DNA of 64,000 nt from Tubulanus polymorphus. Taxonomy: Eukaryota > Nemertea > Palaeonemertea > Tubulaniformes > Tubulanidae. The DNA lies in contig NC_134028.1 in the NCBI RefSeq assembly GCF_964204645.1, positions 18,142,153 through 18,206,152 on the forward strand. The letters run 5' to 3'. The position numbers and the translations under genes were made by a program. Shown here one piece after another: positions 1 through 14,100 of this stretch (its first letter is position 1; each line of letters starts with the position of its first letter). The notes beneath the pieces were generated by a model. It saw only the letters and a list, made by a program, of their open reading frames with translations, was not told the origin of the DNA and made no database searches.

Positions 1-458
1 GTGAGCTTCAAGGTCATTGGGTTTTGCATATGGTCACCAGGGGGCGTTGAATAGTAGAATAACTTAGTATTTCCTTATTAGATTGGTACGTAGGGCTATT
101 TTGTTACCATGATCCATTGCAAAGTTGTAGTTCATGACATGTTCTATGATTGTGGTGAGTTTCAAGGTCATTGGGTTTTGCATATGGTCACCAGGGGGCG
201 TTGAATAATACAATAACTTAGTATTTCTATATTATATATGTACCTACGCATATTTTGTTACCACAATCAATTGCAAAGTTGTGGCTCATGACATGTCTAT
301 GATTGTGGTGAGTTTCAAGGACATTAGTTATTCTATATGGTCACCAGGGGGCGTTGAATAGTAGAAGAACTTCCTTATCCTTCCTAATTTCCTTATCAGA
401 TTGGTACCTATTTGGGATATTTGGTTACCATGATCAATTGCTAAGTTGTAGTTCATGA
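1..458 (+). repeat. Helentron-like (HINE/pearl-type) tail: three ~154-bp tandem units
   Basis: Three head-to-tail units of about 154 bp begin near 1, 155 and 309. Each reads GTGAGTTTCAAGGTCATTGG, then a CACCAGGGGGCGTTGAATA block, then an AACTTAGTATTTCC block. The same unit recurs at 2650, 20886-21400, 43010 and 55890-56200. The left part of the element lies outside the window, and Penelope-like sequence follows at about 466. Central tandem repeats of this size are known in non-autonomous Helentron-associated elements of bivalves and insects; assignment to that class is inference. Confidence 0.6.
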
Positions 459-465
459 CAATATA

Positions 466-755
466 CATGCCGGTATTTATAAAATCCATTGCCTAGATTG
501 TGATAAATTTTATATAGGTGAAAGCTCCCTCACTATTCGTATTAAAGAGCATAAGAAAGATATAATCAATCAAAAACCCTAAAGTGCTGTGGCTACCCAT
601 GTCGGGATGTTAATGGTCATCAATTTGATTTTAGTAATTCTTGTATAATTTTTCCATCTCACAGTATTACCCAACGTCACACAGTTGAGTCAGCTTTAGT
701 AAATTCCCATTCAAATTCTTCTGTTTATGGGAACCTTGGTTTCTCTCGCCTATAA
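466..755 (+). pseudogene. Penelope-like element, GIY-YIG endonuclease fragment
   Basis: Conceptual translation from 469 shows a GIY-YIG endonuclease signature: GIYKIHC at 472-492, then FYIGES at 508-525, and a basic stretch ending KEHKKD. After a frame change the C-terminal part continues with NGHQFDFSN and HTVESALVNSHS and stops near 755. In Penelope-like retroelements this domain follows the reverse transcriptase and nicks target DNA. Only the endonuclease end remains here, broken by at least one frameshift. The AT-rich tail to about 960 is probably the element's 3' untranslated region. Confidence 0.7.
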
Positions 756-1972
756 AAAACTTTTTACATATACATTTCCTCTCTGGTCAATATCACCTAG
801 TTTTTATGTGCAATAGTCTGTGTCATTCTTGCTTGATGTATATACTGTGTAATGCCATACTAGTCACTTTCGAAGATGGTTTTTAGCATAAATCTGAAGA
901 TTTGAGGTTTTAAATAAATTTTAATAGTTTTGATGTTTTAAAATCTTTTTCGATCCAGTGATTGTGGGACTTATATTTCATTCGTCTCTTGAGATTCATT
1001 GCGTAATTTTATCCTGTAAAGATAAGTTATGTGATCGCGCAGGAACGTCTTACTTAAGTTAAATCATTTCATGATGACATGAAACATGAAACGGTAAACT
1101 GTACCACCCATCCATGATCACGATTAAGGATAGATTATTTTATTAAATTTTGCCAGAGTTATTTATTACAGGAAAGTATCATTGTTAAGTACACCCAGAA
1201 CAACCATTTTGTATCATCAATCTGTTGATTAACGGTTTATTGGGAGGACGAAAAATACATGTTGAGAACTACCTAGACCTAAGTAGATTCATGATTCATG
1301 GCGGGGCGGGCTGTAGTACTCTGAGAATTATTATTAGCCCTTTTTCTCATCTCACTATCGGTAGCGTTCGTTAATAGCCAGATGATGATGTTTGATTGGT
1401 CTGCAAAGTTCCCTCGGTTGCGCTATATTCTAAGATAAGTTTTCACTATAAAATGCCATCCCCTGCGCATTCACGTGGTGGTAGTGGCTGATGGTTCAGG
1501 GGGATGGCTGTTGTTACCCTCAGACCTTTTATCCCCGCTGGAATAAAACTGAATCTTATTATATCAATTCACTGACAATTAGTGTTCACGTTCATTGTGC
1601 CTTTTGTTTTATGATAAAATGGTGATATACTAAAAGAAGTTCATAAAAATTTCATGTTTTCTCAAAATCTACCACTGACTGTCAGATATTCATTGCATCT
1701 GGGAAGTGGTTAAATGCAATTGCGTTTGAGTCCTGACATGGATATTTTAATGAACATATACTTAATCTGCCAGACAGGGCACGTACTGAAGGGATCAATT
1801 ATACTGCATGCCACCAACCTGACCACAATGAATATCGTGCCTAAAACACTCAAGATCAGCTGACATTCTAATTGAAACTACTAGTTACAATAGTTCTTTG
1901 CAATCTACTAGCTTAGTGTGAGCACTGGAGATACTGTGGATATGTTTACACTAAACTTTCAATTTCTTTAAG
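756..1972. other. Cadherin intron sequence, no gene seen
   Basis: Apart from the likely Penelope tail up to about 960, I see no coding exon, RNA gene or clear repeat here. No cadherin motif could be found upstream of the exon at 1973. Confidence 0.5.
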
Positions 1973-2158
1973 GCTATTGAATTATTGGCAAATGGTCAAG
2001 AAACAACGGATGTAACTTTCACTGATGGTAGAATTATTGTAAATGACGTAAATGATGAAAGGCCAACATTCTCAAAGACATCAAAATTATTAACTATCAC
2101 AGAAGGATTACGTCAAGGAACAACTTTGAGTTTAATGGATGTTAAAGATTTTGATCTT
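1973..2158 (+). CDS. Cadherin exon a (62 codons)
   Basis: The acceptor TTTCTTTAAG precedes 1973 and the donor GTAAGT starts at 2159. The exon is phase 0 at both ends. It encodes the end of one EC repeat with linker DVNDERPTF, then the start of the next, ending MDVKDFDL. The protein joins smoothly to GENSKF in the next exon. The linker has E where most cadherins have N (DxNDN). Confidence 0.85.
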
Positions 2159-5100
2159 GTAAGTTGAATTGTTTGCTTTTCTAAACATATTTGTATGCAT
2201 AATATTGTATGTATGTATATACATATGTATGCATAGTATTGTATTTATGTATGTTTGTATCTATGTATGTACTTACATATGTACTTATGTATCCCTTTAA
2301 ATGTTATTCCTATTTACAAAAATAGCCCCTGCCGGCTATAACTTTCACTTTCCATCTGTTCAAATGGCAATATTGCTTTATGTAAGTACATTCATGGTGT
2401 GTGTATTCCAGTGGTAGACAGCGCTTGCCATGGAGCTGATTCAAAGTTGCCACTTCTCCACCACTAGTTTGTAGCCCCTTGGGACTTTAATCCCAGCGGC
2501 TAAAAGGGGACAGGTTTTTTTATCAGCTTTTTATGATGCAATTAGCGGCCATCTTGGTGCCATCAGTACTAATTCATAAGTGGAAAAAGGTTTTCCAGAT
2601 TATATTGATACCTAAGCATATTTTGTTTAGCTCATGACATGTTATATGATTGTGGAGAGTTTCAAGGTCATTGGGTTTTCCATATGGTCACCAGGGGGTG
2701 TTGAATAGTAGAATAATTTAGTATTTCCATATTTAATTGGTAACAAGGTATATGGTCATAAGGGGGCTTTGAATTTTGAAATTGTTAGATTGTTGAGCAT
2801 TTGAAACCACTCCCCAAGTGGGCATGGTTTCCCTGGACCCCTAGTTTCATTGCTAATTTGGGAGTCCGGTTATGACAGAGAAATTAATTTTCATTATCAG
2901 CGCTGTTATCAACATAAACTTCTCAAAAAACACGTGCTTTTGTTGTTTGCGCATTCATTGCTTTAGCACATCAATCAGCATCTAAAGATAGACCACTTTC
3001 CAGTTACTGAGCAGCTGCCCCAGTTTTCCTTACGCCACTATTAAGATATTAATTTAACCTAATACATGTTTGTCATTTATTGATTTTATATTTTAAAAGC
3101 TTTATTGTTTAATTCAGCAGCCAGCATAAAAAACATTTTCAAGAATTTCATTGTGATTGTCTGCTTTTTTATAGCCTCATGTGTTCTGGACTTCAAACCC
3201 CTCATCATGGCTTTGCGCCTTCCATGCTATGTTACTAAAGAATGGTCTACGAAATCAGCCTACAATACTTGCCTAATTAAATTCAATGTTTGGATACTCT
3301 TGCCAACATACTCGAAACCACAGAATCTTCCCCGACACGCAAGACCATGACCAACTCATATAACAACTAATATGTATTCCATCAACTCGAGTACAACCCT
3401 GAATCCATTGATCAACAAATCACACACGCTATTCATATATGTAGAGAAAGAATGCTTCAATACAACCTGCCTATGTCCAAGGAAACAGGAAGAATTCCCA
3501 TTACAGTTATCTACAGTCAACGCTTAAGTAAACTTCAGCAAATTGTCACAAATATCCAACCCATGATCGAAGAAGATAAACGTGTATGCGAGATACTACC
3601 CCAACAGCCAGTCATCACATGCCACCAATCAACCAATCTGAAAAAAACTCCTCAGCAGGAAACTCCATCAATGAAGACTCGCACAACAAAATAACTTGCC
3701 AAGATGTGAAGATACACAATAACCGTGTAAGATGATAACTAGAGAAATCCTCCAATAAATTCAGCCAAAACAAGAAACTTGAATAGAAGAGTATATATAT
3801 TTGTGCAACGTTTCGGCTAAAGACTATCAGCCATCATCTGGCGTACTGAGAACAGGAGAATATTTCAAGATATTTATACAAGACCAATACAATAGAAACG
3901 AGAGAGAGTGATTAAAATGTTGAAAGGGGAATAGATTTATGTAATGACATTATTAAGCAAAGGCAAACTAGGGGCAATATAGATTATAGTAATTTAAAAA
4001 CAAAATACACAAACTTAAGTGATTAAAACTATTCAAGTTTCTCATTTTGGCTGAATCTATTGTGGGATTTCTTTCAAAATCACTTGCTTCAACAAATCTA
4101 GATGTCAACTCATTAATATGTCACCGCAGCCAACAACATATAGTCGCTGGACCCTACACATGCGACTCCATCAACGTTGTTTATGCCATCACATGCGATA
4201 TCTGTGTAGCAGCCGAAAATCCCGATTTAGTCTAATTTAAGCAACCCCTCAGGTAGGCAGTGGACAGAATATTTTTTACTGTGCTTCTTCAAACACAGAA
4301 GCGGCTGTTGCAAGTTTTTGAACTGCTCCGAAATATTTGATTCGATTGTGGTCTCGGACATAGCTCATCGACCAAATTCACAACGTTGGTCCTACTAGCC
4401 TGAAGAAATAGATACACAAAGCACGATATTATATCAAACAATTATCAATGATTTTTTGGTTCGAAGTTGTAAAACAACTTCTAACCATAGTTATTGTATG
4501 TCGAAAAATGGCATCGGAGAAAACAAAACATTAAGTCGTGATTCGGTCAAATAGTCTGCAATACATCAGCCATATACATCGATGATACCAGTTAAAATCT
4601 ATCATTCTGTTAAATAAATGTACAAAAGAAGTTTCTGAATTTCAATTGTATCTTAAACTCAAAATTTTGTAATTCGAGCCTGATTTTAATCAAGTGCGTG
4701 GGGATACATTAGGAATAGCAAGTGATTGACAAATAAGCCGCGCCATGTTTAACAGCGTCGATCGTTGGTTGTGTCGTGGATTCCTCATCTTTATTGTATC
4801 CGTATGAAGTCTAAGGTGAGTGTCAGCAATTGGTGTGTATACTTTATTCCTCATGAATGCACGGAGGGCCTTTGATTTGTGTGAATGGACGTTAATAACA
4901 TTGAGAATTACTGCTATGGTCTGTTAGGCCTGCAGTACTGGTACGTGCTCGCATTGTTGCCGACCACCGGCCTCCACTTCAAAAATTATGAAAAAAATAT
5001 TAGAAATAATTGACATCTGATATGCACCAAATATACCTCCAAAGCAATGTATTTAGCGTCGGATATTGTGTCGAGAATTTCAGATTGATAGATTTTCAGA

Positions 5101-8100
5101 TCTTCCAACCACACAGGGCCGTATCTCACATAGAATTGAATACACCGGTACCTATCGGGTACTGTAAAAACGATAATCCATTTATCCTTTAATGTATATA
5201 AATATTATTATACGTTAAGACACAGAATTATCATATTATTGTTTTACAAGTACCCACACCTCGGAAGCCCTGTGCAGCATGTATAGATAAAACATTGTAT
5301 TCATTGCCTATGCCTGTATGATGACAGCAGCCAGAGTCATTTGGAAAACCCATTCCATGTATTGAACTACTGCTGATCATAATAGTCCATGGCTCCACTT
5401 CGCGTGATACTGTATCTCTTCATTTGTGGTTGATAAATGAATTACCTAGAAAACGTTTCTTTTTGGAAAATATTCTGGAAAGCAGGTACATTTTCCTCGA
5501 AAAAAATATTCCTAAAACTGGTCGGGTCCAATATATAAACCAATTTGTCGATGACGTCAGATACAAACAATAACATTACCACGTGTGCAATGCAAACAGA
5601 TGAGAAAAAAATATTTTGATACATAGATGTATTTGAAAAGGCGTAACAGAGATTCCTTTGACTTTTGATGAATTATTTTAACTCATGCCAGCTAGTGGAT
5701 GAAATAATTCAATAGTCTCCACATTTTATTCCACCAAGTCTCAAATAATTTCTGCCGACCTTTATTATTCTGCGCATGATATTAGATTTTTCTTTTTTTA
5801 GGATATGAACAGCAAAGAAACATTTGGGAGATACATTTCATGACTGATCACACCTGGGTCGATATTTCATCATTTTCTGATGTAACTCAGTATTGCTGAA
5901 GATGGCTATTGTTGAATCTTTGGAATAAACCTCCAGCTCAAGGAAACATTTTCGTACTTTCTCATCATTGTAATGGAATCTCGTTATATTATCATCACAG
6001 CACTGATGTAGTGTTTTATCAATCATGTCACGTGGCTACATTCGATTTATTTAATAAATCTTTTTGTCCTTTACTCGAGTTTTCCAGTGGTTATTACTTG
6101 GTTGACTTATTTTGCATCATCTAACCACTTATGATAAGTCTCTAAACTGACTCCTAAAATGGAATAATCTTGACTAAATCATGATTGATTACGAGGGACT
6201 ATTCACACATCGATGAGATGTATTACTAGTTTGCCAATCTATGTAACTATTCCTAATAACACTGCTTCTTCGAACCTCAGGACTCTAAAGTCCTCTTGTT
6301 TAAAGAGTTCCGAGTTATTATGAGATTTTGTGCTATATAAAGATAAATTCTATTAGGGTTTCTGCTGCTTCACAGAAACCCTCTTGTGATTTTTATTATT
6401 ATATATCCCTTTTCCAGCCAAAAATTTTTCATAAAATGAAACGTCTCGCAGATTCGACTACTAAAAGCCTGTAAACGTTATGTTTAATTTGGACAGATAT
6501 ATAACCTCTCGATGCACCGTTTCAAATTTGTATAAAATAATATACCAAGAATTAATTTCACGAAATTATGCGGATACTTTCGGTACCTTCTAAGCTATTT
6601 CTTCGGCTATCAGCCAATATGGTGATGAAAACATTCATAGCTATTATAACAGTTTACTATTGTATTCTAAAGTAGCACCAAATGCGAAAGTTAAATGCCA
6701 TTTAAAAACGATAGTAGGATACATTATGCCTAAGACGTCTACGTCATGGATGTGCGAGAAATCAACATGCCAGTAATGTGGGCATAATGTGAGCGATAGG
6801 ACTTGGATACGAATGCATTCGTCACCATTAGATAGCTCGATAAAGAGCTTAGTTTTTGTGCTCGAACTTTTGCAGCGATATGTAAGTGAAATATAAAAAT
6901 AAATGCGGCACAAATAAGCATAATAACCGATACTGATATGTTCACAATCAGCGTGTCCGGAAGACATAGTAACGATTCATGCGCATTTTTCGGCGTTGTT
7001 GTGGGTGTCGAGTATTTGAAAACAGATCGAGCTGCTGCAGCAATAACACCAGAGTTTGAACCTTTCTGGGTCAACAGTTGTGCTGTAGCGACCATTTGAT
7101 GGCGTTTGAAAAGAAATACACAAGTAAATAGCAAAAATATGTCAAGGCCGAGGGCAGCTAAAGTTAGAATGCCGTTAAAGTCAGGCCACGTGGTCCAAGT
7201 AGACAGATCACCAGTCAGTAGTGATGATGAGAGCGAAGCGTAAATGCGACGACCATCCTTGATGGCTTGGGTAATGCGTTTAAGGCTCAAGTCATCTTGC
7301 CGGTCATTTGCGAGAAGTTGCGACATAGAATGGTTGTAAACATTAAAGTCAGGGATATGCACTGAAAGTGGTTTGTCAGATGTAGTTTCACCTGTTAATG
7401 CTGCAACCGAAGGGTCATTGTCAAAAAAAGCATGGAGCAGTGCAAGGTTCACAGGATGTAATACAGTCAGAGGCGAATTCTTGTGACAGGAACTAGAGCG
7501 CGGAGACAAATAAAGATTATTAGCGTGGATGGCACAGAAACATGGAATCTTAATGATACAAAATTCGCAACATTTGCGAACTTCTCGTTTGTCATTCAAA
7601 CAATCAATAGTGATCACAGGGCTTCGGTAAACTAAGACAATGCCAGGTGACACTTCAATAAGCCGTGATGTAATAGCGTTGATTACAACCCGGAAGTCAC
7701 AAACCTCGCGTATAGCTTTGACAATGTTGTAAAGGACTGCATATTCACATGAGGGTTTCAGGGAAGATGTCAAAGCTAAATTGAACGGACATAGGAACTG
7801 CTTCTTTTTCTTGCAATCGCGAACATCATCATGTGAAAGTGCAGTATAGTACTGTCGGTCATCTGTGATGGCTATGTACGGAGGAAGATCAAGTTATTTG
7901 GTTGCTTTTGAGTCAGATTCATTAATAGGAACTGGAAGAGATGTGATGCTGAAAAGTTTTAGCGGGGATTTGTAAGAAGATATAGGGATACGCAATGTGA
8001 CGTAGAATTGTGAAGCGTTCCTAAAATAAATCGGTCGGGCATTTTCGTGATAAAAATTAGTGTCCGTCCGCACAATGTATTGGTTCTGGTAGGACTGCTG

Positions 8101-11100
8101 CAATAAGCCCTGAAGTGACGCGAGAGCCAGTTTTAAGTTTTGCGGAGGTATCAACAAAGGTGACAGTTTGTTATTGTGAAGTGTAGCGATTGATATTTTT
8201 AGCTCTTCCATTGCTATAGAAATGTCTTCTGCTTGTTGAAGTTGGCTTGCCAATAAAGCGTCCAATTGATCAGTTGCTCTTTCTTCATCTTGAATTTGAT
8301 ATTGGATGTTCGATTGCAGAACTTTGATTTGATGGAAGTTCTCTCTGATAGCTTTGAAAGCTCGGTCCGTCCGTCGAGACACAAGATTAGCATATGAAGA
8401 GAAATGATCGCCGTGATGTGAAACAGCAGAAGAAAGTAAATTTATGCGGGCTGTGAGTTTGGAAATGTGTTGTGCCAAGATTTGTATGTCGTCCATAGTT
8501 GCCGTGCCGAAAAGAATTTTACTGAAAGACCCGATAATTGAAAGAGGTGCTGAGCGTTTTGATCGTTTCGATGGAACAGGCGCTTCTGGTATCAAGGTTT
8601 GAATAACGTTGAGCGTTTTGTTAATGCGTGCGATTGTCTTGGAGCGTATTTGCATAAGCATGTATACTGCACAGTTTTTCAGTTGACAATGGCGTTTTTC
8701 CGTGTCATGGCAGCTGCAAATATCGTAGCGTGTAACGTCTGTCGTAGGTAATTCGATCTGGAAGGTGTGTGTCCAGTATTCGTTAGACATTTTAATGTTT
8801 ACGACTTCTTTAAATATCAAGCCATAGTTTAATCGTTGAATGACTGTCGAAGATGATGTCATAGCGAATCGAGTGAATAACAGTATCCAGAATAACGCCA
8901 TACCACTTAGTATGAGATCTAAAAAGATACGAGATGTAGAAGATGAGTGTGACAATTAACCCCAGCTGTTAGGTTATAGCACAGAGTCACTGAACCGTGA
9001 TGATGAAGAGCAAGGAAAGTAAGTGGTGGGCGATTTCTGAATAGTTCGAACGATGGACAGCACCAATAGTATTCGATCAAACAAGCTACCTATATGAAGT
9101 CGGAGTCAGAGAAGCATCTTGAATGCGAATTACGTTGACTGTGCGTTTCTTAGCAATGTCTTTTTGCGTTTCTTGGCTTTACCATTGTATGTGTAATTAG
9201 CATGGAAACGCTTTTTGGCTGCGTCGGGAACATCTTCATTGTCATACCAGATAGAGTTGCGCACGTTTTTGACTTTGACTCTATAACGTAACCTGCCCAG
9301 TCTGTAGTTAGCTCGAAGTATCCGGCCAACGTTATCATCGGTGAGTTTTGGAGGCTCGTTTGGAAGTGTTGTTGGGGGCGTTGCTAGAGGTGCGTCAAGT
9401 GGAATTCTGTCATCTGGGTTGTTGTAAGGCGTCAGGCGGATAGTGTGACTTTTGGTTTTGAGAATTGAATTATCCAAACAGCGTTGAAGTTGGTATGTGT
9501 CATTCTGACAGCATTCGATACAATGAATGGGCCAAAGTGTTTTGGTTGTAACTTCTTAGGATTATGGCGATTGAATGCTTTTTCTTGCAGAAGGATTTTA
9601 TTGCCTTCTTTGAATTTGTGTTGGGTAGCTTTCTTGTCATATTGAGCTTTCATTTTATCCTGTGTTTCATGAAGTTGTTCCTTGATGATGTCTTTAGTGA
9701 TTTTGAGAGTTTCGATGACTTGTTTCACATGTGTTTTTGCAGATGTGCTAAGCGTTTCTTTAGGAATCAGAGCGTTGTCAATCGGTCGGTTCATTTCTTG
9801 CCAAATAAGACAGCGTGAGGGCTAAAACCTGTTGACTGTGTGCAAGGCGTTGCAAGGAATGCCATCAAAATGCCTGGTAAGATAGAAGACATGATTTGAT
9901 CATGCACGGAGAGATTGTGCAATTGTCGAGTTCATGCGTTCACACGTTGCGTTTGTTTCAGGAAGTAACTGGTAGTAGTAAAATGCTTCACTTGGAATAA
10001 TTCACAGACGGCTTCTACGAGAGATGAGCAGAAATTTGCTCCACGATCTGTGATTAGCGATCTTGGAGTACCGTAACGTGTGAAGATTTCATTGACAAGT
10101 ATTTTGGCAACCTCCCTTGCATCGTGAGTTTTTAGAGGGAAAGCTTCAGGCCATCTGGAAGAGCTGTCAACTACCAAAAGAATATACTTAAAACCTTCTT
10201 TTGTCTCAGTGATTGGGCCTAGAATGTCTGCATGGATTCGTTGAAATGTGTTTTGTGACAGGCAATGGGTGTCGCGGTGCGGGTTTAGCTTAATGATTGG
10301 TTTTTGATGTTTGGCACGGTCCGCAATATAGTACATAGTTGTTAACGTCTCTGTACATGTTTGGCCAGTAATATTTCAAGCGAATTGCTGCATATGTGCG
10401 ATCAATGCCAAAGTGGCCTCCACCGATAAGGGTGGAGTGGTACGATTTCAAAACCGATTCCCGGTGATTTGGCGGTAGTGCTAACTGACGATACATGACG
10501 CGGCCTAGTTTCTTCTGCGTTCAAGGTTGATAGAAGTGGAACAAAACATTGTTGATTACTGTGTATTGTTCGGCCTGTATACTAATTCTAGTAGCTTGTT
10601 TTTTATCGTCAGGTAGAGAATTTGTGGTTAGGTAGGTTTTGATACCCTTGAAATCAGGGCATGCATCTTGATCGGCAGACAATTGTTCGACGGATGCGGA
10701 TCCTGGTGGCAGTTGTACAGTGTCGACAGTATCGGTCAGTGTAGCTATGATAGGAGGTGAAGGGTCAGAGTCGTAGAAGAAGGTGATTTCATGAGATGCG
10801 TGGTCAACAAGTTTTTGTTCAGTCGAATGTAGCGTTTGATTGGATGCAGACATGGTGTTTACAGGTGTAGCAATTGTAGTTGGTGTTGGTATGCGAGATA
10901 GGCAATCCGCGTTGGTATTGTTTACACCAGGTCTGTGAATGACTTCGTAATTATACGATTGTAGTAGAAGAGACCATTGGTGTAGACGCCTATTCTTATC
11001 ATGTTTCACATCAGCTAACCATTTCAAGGCGATATGATCGGTTATAATTTTGAAAGGTTGGTTGATCAAATATTCCTTATAGTGCTGTATGCCATCTACT

Positions 11101-14100
11101 ACGGCTAAACATTCCTGTTCAGATGTGTTCCAGTTGCGTTCGTTGGGTCGAAGGGCTCTACCACCATATGCTATAGGGTGTTCTTTGTCATCTTCTTTGA
11201 TTTGGCTCAAGATGTATGCTATTCCATTTGTGGAAGCATCGATAGTTAGCACAAATGGTTTGTTTAGGTCGGGGTAAGCTAGAATTGGAGCCGAAACCAG
11301 TGCCTGTTTCATATTCTCAAAAGCATCTTGACACTCTTAAGTCCAAATGAACGGTGTGTTTTTGTGAAGCAATTAATTGAGAGGTGCGACGATATGCGAA
11401 TAGCCTTTGACGAAGCGACGGTAGAAATTAGCCAGACCCAAGAAACTACGCACTTCCTTTTGTTTAGTAGGAACTGGGAACGAATTGATAATTTAAGTCT
11501 TTTCAGGGTCGGTTTGAAAACCTTCACGCGACATAATGTATCCTAGGTAACGAACTGATGGCATTGCAAAGAAACATTTAGATGCTTTTAGAGTTAGACC
11601 TGCTTTACGTAACCTATTGAAAATTTCATCTAGGTCTTTCAAATGAGTTTCAAAATCGGGACTGAAAAATAAGATATCGTCGACGTAGCAGAGTGCGATT
11701 TTGAAATTTACCCCTCTCAAAACATCGCCCATAAGAGCTTGGAATGTGATTGGACTATTCTTGAGACCAAATGGTAGTCTATTCCATTCGAATATACCAT
11801 TTCGTGTTATAAAAACAGCTTTATGTCTAGTTTCAGGGTCCATTGGAACTTGCCAAAACCCGCTAGATAAATCGAGAGAAGTGAAATACTTCGCATTTAC
11901 GGTGCCCACAGCATCAATTGCATCGTCAATTTTTGGTAACGGGAAGTTAATTGGTTTGGTTATAGCATTCAATTTCCTATAATCGACACAAAACCTCCAT
12001 TCTCCGTTTTTCTTTTTTACTTGAACAACGGGGCTATGCCAATTAGAAGTGCTCGGTGCACATATATAAGACTGTAAGAGTTCATCTAATATTTTGCTTA
12101 GATTTTCTTTAGCTTCTGGGTTCTGCCGATATGGCGGAAGTCTTACCGGCCCTTGGTCAGCAAGGGTTTCTATTTTATGAGCTACGCGTTCAGTTCTACC
12201 TAATAAATCTAAATCATCAGAGAAAAGATCTCGATTCTGATTCAAAGATTTTTGTAGCCGTTCTCGCTCATTTGATGTCATGTCGTCCTCTGATGGTAGA
12301 TTGAATTTTAGGCTAAAAAAAATTGATTCCTTTTTTCTCCGCTCTGCTGAGCTTAAATGATGACCCGGCCAGCCGCCTATCTACCCTATAAAATTGACCC
12401 GGCCGCTGCGGAGAAACAAGGTATCATTTTTGTTTAGCCTTACTGGTTCTTTTTGAACTGGTTTGTTTTTAGAATTTGCTTCAGAACTAGGGGGAGACAT
12501 GTCATCTAATGAAATTACATCTTCAGGGTCAATTACAGCCACGAGGCCCACAACAGTATTACGCGGCATAGCAATTGAGTAATCGTTTAGATTAATTATG
12601 CTCATAATCGGGTTTGTATTTCTACATGATTGCACGACACATTGTGATCCAGCTAATAGCATTGACCTAAGGTTTGGATGTGGCATTATATGAGCGGTAA
12701 CAATGTCCGGAATGAATTAGGTTTAACGGAATGCCGATCTCAGATCTAGCCGGGACTTTAATGTGTTTCAGGGTGCGAGCTAATCCGGCATTACTGCATG
12801 TGATAGGAGCTATAATTGTATCATTGCTAAGCGTTAGTGTGCATGTATTGTGCCAATATTTTACCTTTGCACTGTGGTGAAGTAAAAAGTCATCACCGAG
12901 TATAATTGAATATTGACAACTTGGCAGGACAATGAGTCGTGATGAAAGGCAACACCTTGAATTTTAATCGCCAAATTAATTTTAACAAGCATGTTTATTT
13001 TCTGTCCGCCAACTCCGCTAACCGATTTAATATTTGCCCGATCGATAGCAGAGTCAGGAACTTCGAGTCTCGAAAGCATTGCTCAGTGTTGGTACTGTCG
13101 TGCTTGTGGTTGTTGATATTGTCGCGGTTGATAGTGCGTAGATTGGTCGTGGTAACTCGGTTGTTGTTGCTGTTGTCTGTGTTGCGGTCGAGTATGCTGA
13201 TGATTGTAGGTCATCTGTTCGTTTCGGCCAGTTATCGGTCTACTGTTATGTTGTGGCGTATTTATAGCATTAATGTCATTATTAGAAACCGACGTCGATT
13301 TCATTACAGCGATTTGTTTTGACAGTTCGCTTATGGTCGCTACCAGACTATCGACAGTCATGGAATTGATTGGTGCTGTAGGAGTAGCCACTGATTCGAC
13401 CAATTCTACTTTTTCGATTAAGTCGTCCATAGTTTTAGGGTTAAGCGGAATGATCTGCGTTTGGATTTCTGGCTTTAAACCTCTCAATATTATTTGGAGA
13501 AGTACTTCTTCACTTAGTTTCGAGCTTACGGCTTGTTCTCGTATACGGTCCATGAATTCATGTGCGGATTCATTCTTTTGACTGTCTTTAAATAAATTTA
13601 GATTGATTCGCTGTGGTAAATATCTTTTCTCAAATGCCTTTTTCAAATTTGCCCATGTAGATTTGGCTTCGTCACTGAGGCCCATATACCAGACATACGT
13701 GTTATCCCCTAGAAACCCAGGAACGTTTTTAAGCTTATGTGCGTCCGTGTAATTGTTTGCAGTGGCGTCTCCATCCCATCCGGACCACCAAATGTTCGCG
13801 TTTTTTATCTTCGAAAACTGGTAATCTAGGCACCTTTGGATCCATGAAGATGTTGATATCTGCTATCTCAGCTGCTGGTGCTGATATATCCAATGTTGAG
13901 CTTGACGACGCTTGTGGTTGTGGCGGTTGCGGCTGTTGTGGCGTTTGTTGCGGTGATTGCGGTTGTAGTTGCTGCGGTGAGGTCGGTCGAATATTTTGCC
14001 TACTCTGCAATCTGGTCAAGTGTGTGCTTGGCTGCGGCATAGGGAACTTGGTAGACGCTGGTACCGTTAATCTGCCGTCGGTACATCCACCATCTATTAT

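Larger units (their letters stand above)
6739..14040 (-). mobile_element. Env-bearing Ty3/gypsy retrotransposon, decayed
   Basis: Read on the - strand from right to left the order is gag, protease, reverse transcriptase, RNase H, integrase, env. This is the layout of errantivirus-like Ty3/gypsy elements. Each polyprotein is recognisable but interrupted by frameshifts or stops, so the copy is dead. It lies inside the first cadherin intron, opposite to the gene. Long terminal repeats are not clear; a diverged pair is proposed near 4397-4455 plus about 6590-6760, and near 14188-14378. Confidence 0.9.

Noticed and set aside
5838-6124. Small open frames on both strands
   Set aside because: Low-complexity AT-rich sequence with no splice sites or motifs.
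9564-9818. 84-codon + frame opposite the integrase C-terminus
   Set aside because: Shadow of the - strand pol coding sequence.
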